Positions 4,254 to 6,997 of a DNA stretch of 6,997 nt are shown here, piece by piece (the stretch's first letter is position 1; each line of letters opens with the position of its first letter). The translations under genes were made by a program, and so were the position numbers. Source of the DNA: Candidatus Kerfeldbacteria bacterium RIFOXYC2_FULL_38_9 (GTDB taxonomy: Bacteria > Patescibacteriota > Patescibacteriia > UBA9570 > XYC2-FULL-38-9); the NCBI GenBank assembly GCA_001818355.1, contig MHKJ01000029.1:9856-16852 (forward strand). The letters run 5' to 3'. The notes beneath the pieces were generated by a model. That model was given only the letters and a program-made list of their open reading frames with translations, did no database searches and had not been told where the DNA came from.

Positions 4254-5747
4254 ATGAATAAACCACAAACGACAGAAAAGATACACCATCGTCATTTAAT
4301 TAGCAAAATTATTTTTTTGCTTTTAGGTGTTATTGGTCTGTTTATTATTGGCGTAGGAGTCTATGCTTACTCCATTACCCAAAATCAAATTATTGATAAA
4401 AAAGATCAAGGCGGTTTAATCAATCAAGTACAACATTTAATAGGCAACACCGAACCCCTGAAGGGCGAAAATGAAGACCGCATCAACTTGTTATTATTGG
4501 GTATTGGCGGAGCCGGACACAGTGGCGGCGGGTTAACAGACACCGAACTGGTGATTTCCCTGAAGCCCTCCACTAACCAAATTTCCATCCTTTCTCTTCC
4601 GCGAGATTTGGTAGTCAGTTACCCTTCAAATTATGGCACTGCCTATCCTGAATATCGTAAAATCAATAATGCTTATGTAGAAGGAGGAACGGAGCTGGCT
4701 CTGGCCAAAGCCACCGAGGTAACCGGACTGGCTATGCATTATTACGTGCTGGTGGATTTTGAGGCGTTTCGTAAAATTATTGATGATTTGGGCGGAGTGG
4801 ATGTTTACGTGGATAATGGTTTTACCGATTATCAATATCCTACTTATAATTTCGGCTGGCAAACTATTTCTTTTGCACCAGGCTGGCAGAAGCTGGACGG
4901 AGAAAGGGCTTTGCAATACGCTCGTTCTCGTCATGGCAACAATGGAGAGGGCGGTGATTTTGCGCGCGCCCGCCGCCAACAAAAAATCCTCTTGGCTTTA
5001 AAAACGGAATTTCTCAAATCTTCCAATCTTTTTAATCCCGCCACTCTTCCGAATATTTTGGGAGACTTGGGAGAACATGTAAAAACCAATGCGGAAATTT
5101 GGGAAATGACCAAGCTCTTACAAATGTTAAGTAAAATGGACACCAACAATATCATCAACCAAGTTATTGATAGCGGCGACAATGGCTTGATTCATTCAGA
5201 AATCGCTTCGCAAACCGGCGCTTATGTGCTTATTCCCAATAAAGGCCTGGGTGATTTTTCAGAAGTTAATGAGCTGGCTTTAAATATTTTTAGCGCCGCA
5301 AGCTCTACCGACACCGGTTTAGCGTCAGATACTAATAACAACAATGCTACAGACACAACTATCGTTAAAATGGAAGATGTGGTTAAGGAAAAAGCCAATA
5401 TTGCCATGGAAAATGGCACTTGGACCACCGGTTTGGCCACCAAAAATGCGGAAGAGTTAAACGAACAAAATATCAACGTGGCTTATGTGGGAAATTCTCA
5501 AACCAAAAATCAAACAGAAACTGTTATTTATGACTTAAGTCATGGCAAAAATTCAGCCACCAAACAATTCTTAGAACAAAAATTTAACACCACTGTCAAA
5601 TCAGCCACCTGGCCCAGCACAGACTCTGACGTACGCCTGGGGTCGGATTTGGATGAACAATTAGTAGATTTGACGCATTTGACCAAAGAAACTGATTTTA
5701 TTATTTTGCTTGGAGCTAACGCTTTAAGTTCTACAACTCCTTTATGA
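4254..5747 (+). CDS. LytR-CpsA-Psr (LCP) family cell-envelope glycopolymer ligase with LytR_C domain
   Basis: The 497-residue protein has a His/Lys-rich N-terminus and a single membrane anchor (about 18-41), leaving the rest outside the membrane. The LCP domain (about 77-245) shows LLLLGIGG, LTDTELV (Asp96), LSLPRDLVV (Arg117, Asp118), KINNAY (136-141) and DLGGVDVYV. It ends with LDGERALQYARSRH and DFARARRQQ, which supply the arginines that bind the pyrophosphate of the lipid-linked substrate. A Thr/Asn-rich linker (about 350-372) joins a C-terminal LytR_C domain (about 380-490) with the MENGTWTTGLA pattern and a terminal FIILLGANA strand. LCP enzymes transfer polyprenyl-linked glycopolymers to peptidoglycan or surface protein; the acceptor here is unknown. 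It is divergent from lepB, and its TGA stop overlaps the der start as ATGA. No Shine-Dalgarno precedes the ATG. Confidence 0.92.
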   Translation: MNKPQTTEKIHHRHLISKIIFLLLGVIGLFIIGVGVYAYSITQNQIIDKKDQGGLINQVQHLIGNTEPLKGENEDRINLLLLGIGGAGHSGGGLTDTELVISLKPSTNQISILSLPRDLVVSYPSNYGTAYPEYRKINNAYVEGGTELALAKATEVTGLAMHYYVLVDFEAFRKIIDDLGGVDVYVDNGFTDYQYPTYNFGWQTISFAPGWQKLDGERALQYARSRHGNNGEGGDFARARRQQKILLALKTEFLKSSNLFNPATLPNILGDLGEHVKTNAEIWEMTKLLQMLSKMDTNNIINQVIDSGDNGLIHSEIASQTGAYVLIPNKGLGDFSEVNELALNIFSAASSTDTGLASDTNNNNATDTTIVKMEDVVKEKANIAMENGTWTTGLATKNAEELNEQNINVAYVGNSQTKNQTETVIYDLSHGKNSATKQFLEQKFNTTVKSATWPSTDSDVRLGSDLDEQLVDLTHLTKETDFIILLGANALSSTTPL

Positions 5748-6997
5748 AAAACAAAAAAAGACCGCGCGTCGTGCTCATAGGACGGATGAATGTGGGCAAA
5801 TCCACCCTTTTTAATCGTTTAAGTGAAACCAACAGAGCAATTATTTCTTCTTTGGGCGGTACCACGCGTGACGTGAAAAACAGCGCGGTAAAATGGCGCG
5901 GGGTGGAATTCGATATTGTGGATAGCGGCGGCCTGGATGTCAAGGAAGCTGATGCTCCTTTGGAAAAAATGGTGGTGCAACAAACGGAAAGAGCTTTGCG
6001 AGAAAGCGAAATAGCGGTTTTTATGATCGACGGCCAAACCGGCGTTTTGCCGCAAGATAAAAAAATCTTAAAAAAAATAAAGACTTTTTATCATCAACCT
6101 ATTTTTTTAGTAGTGAACAAAATTGATAAAACTAAAGACAAAACCAATCTGGATACGGAAATTTTTAAACTGAATATAGAGCCTATTTTTTACATTTCGG
6201 CGAAGAACGGCCGGGGTAGTGGCGATTTACTGGATGCTCTGTGGGAAGTGTTGGCTAAAAAAACCGTGGATATAACTCAACCTAATTATACGGCAATTGC
6301 CATTGTGGGTCGTCCGAACGTGGGTAAGTCTTCTTTATTAAACGGCATTTTAAACGAAGAGCGGGTGATAGTGGCGGATAGCGCTCATACCACCAGAGAC
6401 AGCAACGACATTCCTTATACTTACCAAGATAAAAATTTTCTGCTGGTGGATACGGCCGGCATTCGTAAACAAGCGAACGTGGGCAAAAGATGGCCGGATC
6501 AGCGTCTGGGGGACATTGAGAAAAAAAGCGTACAAACCGCCATGCAGGCCATAGAACGCGCAGATGTGGTGGTGTTGGTTTTGGAAGCGCAAAAAAAAAT
6601 CGGTGTACAAGACAAGAAAATTTCTCAACTCGCCGCAGAAGGCGGCAAGGGATTGCTGATTGTGGTAAACAAATGGGATTTAATTGAAGAAAAAACCCCC
6701 TCCACGATTAACGAATTCAGAGATTATTTTGATGGGGCTTTGCCGTTTTTGCGATGGGCGCCGATTATTTTTGTATCGGCCAAAGATAAACTGCGTTTGA
6801 AAGAAATTTTAAATTTAGTGGTGCGCATTACCGATAATTATCAAAGAAAAATAGATTTTGAAGATTTGAAGCCGATTTTAAAAAAAGTGGAATCTCATTA
6901 TCGCCCCAAACAAAGTCGCACCCGCAAATATAAAAAAACCATCGTGCGTTTTAAAAGCCTGGTGCAAAGTTCTATTCGCCCGCCTCGTTTTATTTTG
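5744..6997 (+). CDS. der: Ribosome-assembly GTPase Der/EngA (partial, C-terminus outside window)
   Basis: Two tandem G domains and the start of a KH-like domain identify Der, which acts in 50S subunit maturation. In the first G domain, G1 is GRMNVGKST (13-21), G2 GGTTRD (38-43), G3 DSGG (60-63), G4 NKID (125-128) and G5 SAK (152-154). In the second, G1 is GRPNVGKSS (189-197), G2 HTTRD (215-219), G3 DTAG (236-239), G4 NKWD (309-312) and G5 SAK (345-347). The KH-like part begins near 368 and reaches RPPRFIL at the window edge, so a few dozen residues are missing. The ATG at 5744 overlaps the preceding TGA, pointing to translational coupling with the LCP gene; no Shine-Dalgarno is present. Oddities are Met15 in place of the usual Pro in the first P-loop, and about eight extra residues after the second G3 motif compared with B. 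subtilis and E. coli Der. Confidence 0.95.
   Translation, partial: MKNKKRPRVVLIGRMNVGKSTLFNRLSETNRAIISSLGGTTRDVKNSAVKWRGVEFDIVDSGGLDVKEADAPLEKMVVQQTERALRESEIAVFMIDGQTGVLPQDKKILKKIKTFYHQPIFLVVNKIDKTKDKTNLDTEIFKLNIEPIFYISAKNGRGSGDLLDALWEVLAKKTVDITQPNYTAIAIVGRPNVGKSSLLNGILNEERVIVADSAHTTRDSNDIPYTYQDKNFLLVDTAGIRKQANVGKRWPDQRLGDIEKKSVQTAMQAIERADVVVLVLEAQKKIGVQDKKISQLAAEGGKGLLIVVNKWDLIEEKTPSTINEFRDYFDGALPFLRWAPIIFVSAKDKLRLKEILNLVVRITDNYQRKIDFEDLKPILKKVESHYRPKQSRTRKYKKTIVRFKSLVQSSIRPPRFIL

Noticed and set aside
4626..4982. 118-codon open frame on the minus strand inside the LCP gene
   Set aside because: It lies fully antisense to a well-matched LCP domain, shows no recognisable motif and has no ribosome-binding site; it is a shadow of the coding strand.
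5744..5747. UGA read as a sense codon, as in some Patescibacteria
   Set aside because: TGA ends the LCP protein right after a complete LytR_C domain and overlaps the der start; reading through gives only a few unrelated codons before TAG.
6591..6599. Run of nine A in der as a frameshift or slippage site
   Set aside because: The frame stays open on both sides and the protein aligns with the family across it (EAQKKIGVQD against DATEGI..QD), so no shift is needed.

Overview
The window reads as a compact, gene-dense piece of a bacterial chromosome with eight protein genes and almost no spare DNA. I see no tRNA, rRNA, CRISPR array, insertion sequence or phage gene. Several traits together suggest a Candidate Phyla Radiation (Patescibacteria) organism: a VirB2/TrbC-like two-helix pilin module fused to exported Ig-like domains, an LCP-family enzyme with a glycine-rich GIGG..GHSGGG stretch, start codons mostly without Shine-Dalgarno sequences, tight operons and A/T-rich codon choice. 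This lineage call is an inference from gene content; no marker gene in the window settles it. TGA acts as a stop at the end of the LCP gene, which argues against the lineages that read UGA as glycine.

From left to right, the minus strand carries two operons. The downstream one (read from 1773 leftward) has a good sigma70-type promoter, a leader of about 67 nt, then rpsU (bS21), yqeY, and a pilin/Ig-like surface protein that runs off the left edge. The upstream one (read from 4169 leftward) has its own promoter and encodes lepB (signal peptidase I), hisS (histidyl-tRNA synthetase) and a HinT-type HIT protein with gaps of 3 and 10 nt. On the plus strand, a divergent promoter at 4187-4215 drives an LCP (LytR-CpsA-Psr) protein. 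Its stop codon overlaps the start of der, a double-domain ribosome-assembly GTPase cut off by the right edge.

Functionally the window mixes translation and ribosome biogenesis (bS21, YqeY, HisRS, Der) with cell-envelope building (LepB, LCP, the pilin/Ig protein). LepB is expected to cut the signal peptide of the pilin/Ig protein, whose V-F-A/Q site fits the -3/-1 rule.

Most of the window is ordinary housekeeping. The parts most worth a second look are the rpsU leader and two divergent active-site motifs in HisRS. rpsU is the only one of the eight genes with a convincing Shine-Dalgarno; it uses a GTG start and is preceded by a second SD-like element, a mini-ORF and possible alternative hairpins. 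In HisRS, the HisA motif has Lys where the catalytic Arg is expected, and HisB is also altered.
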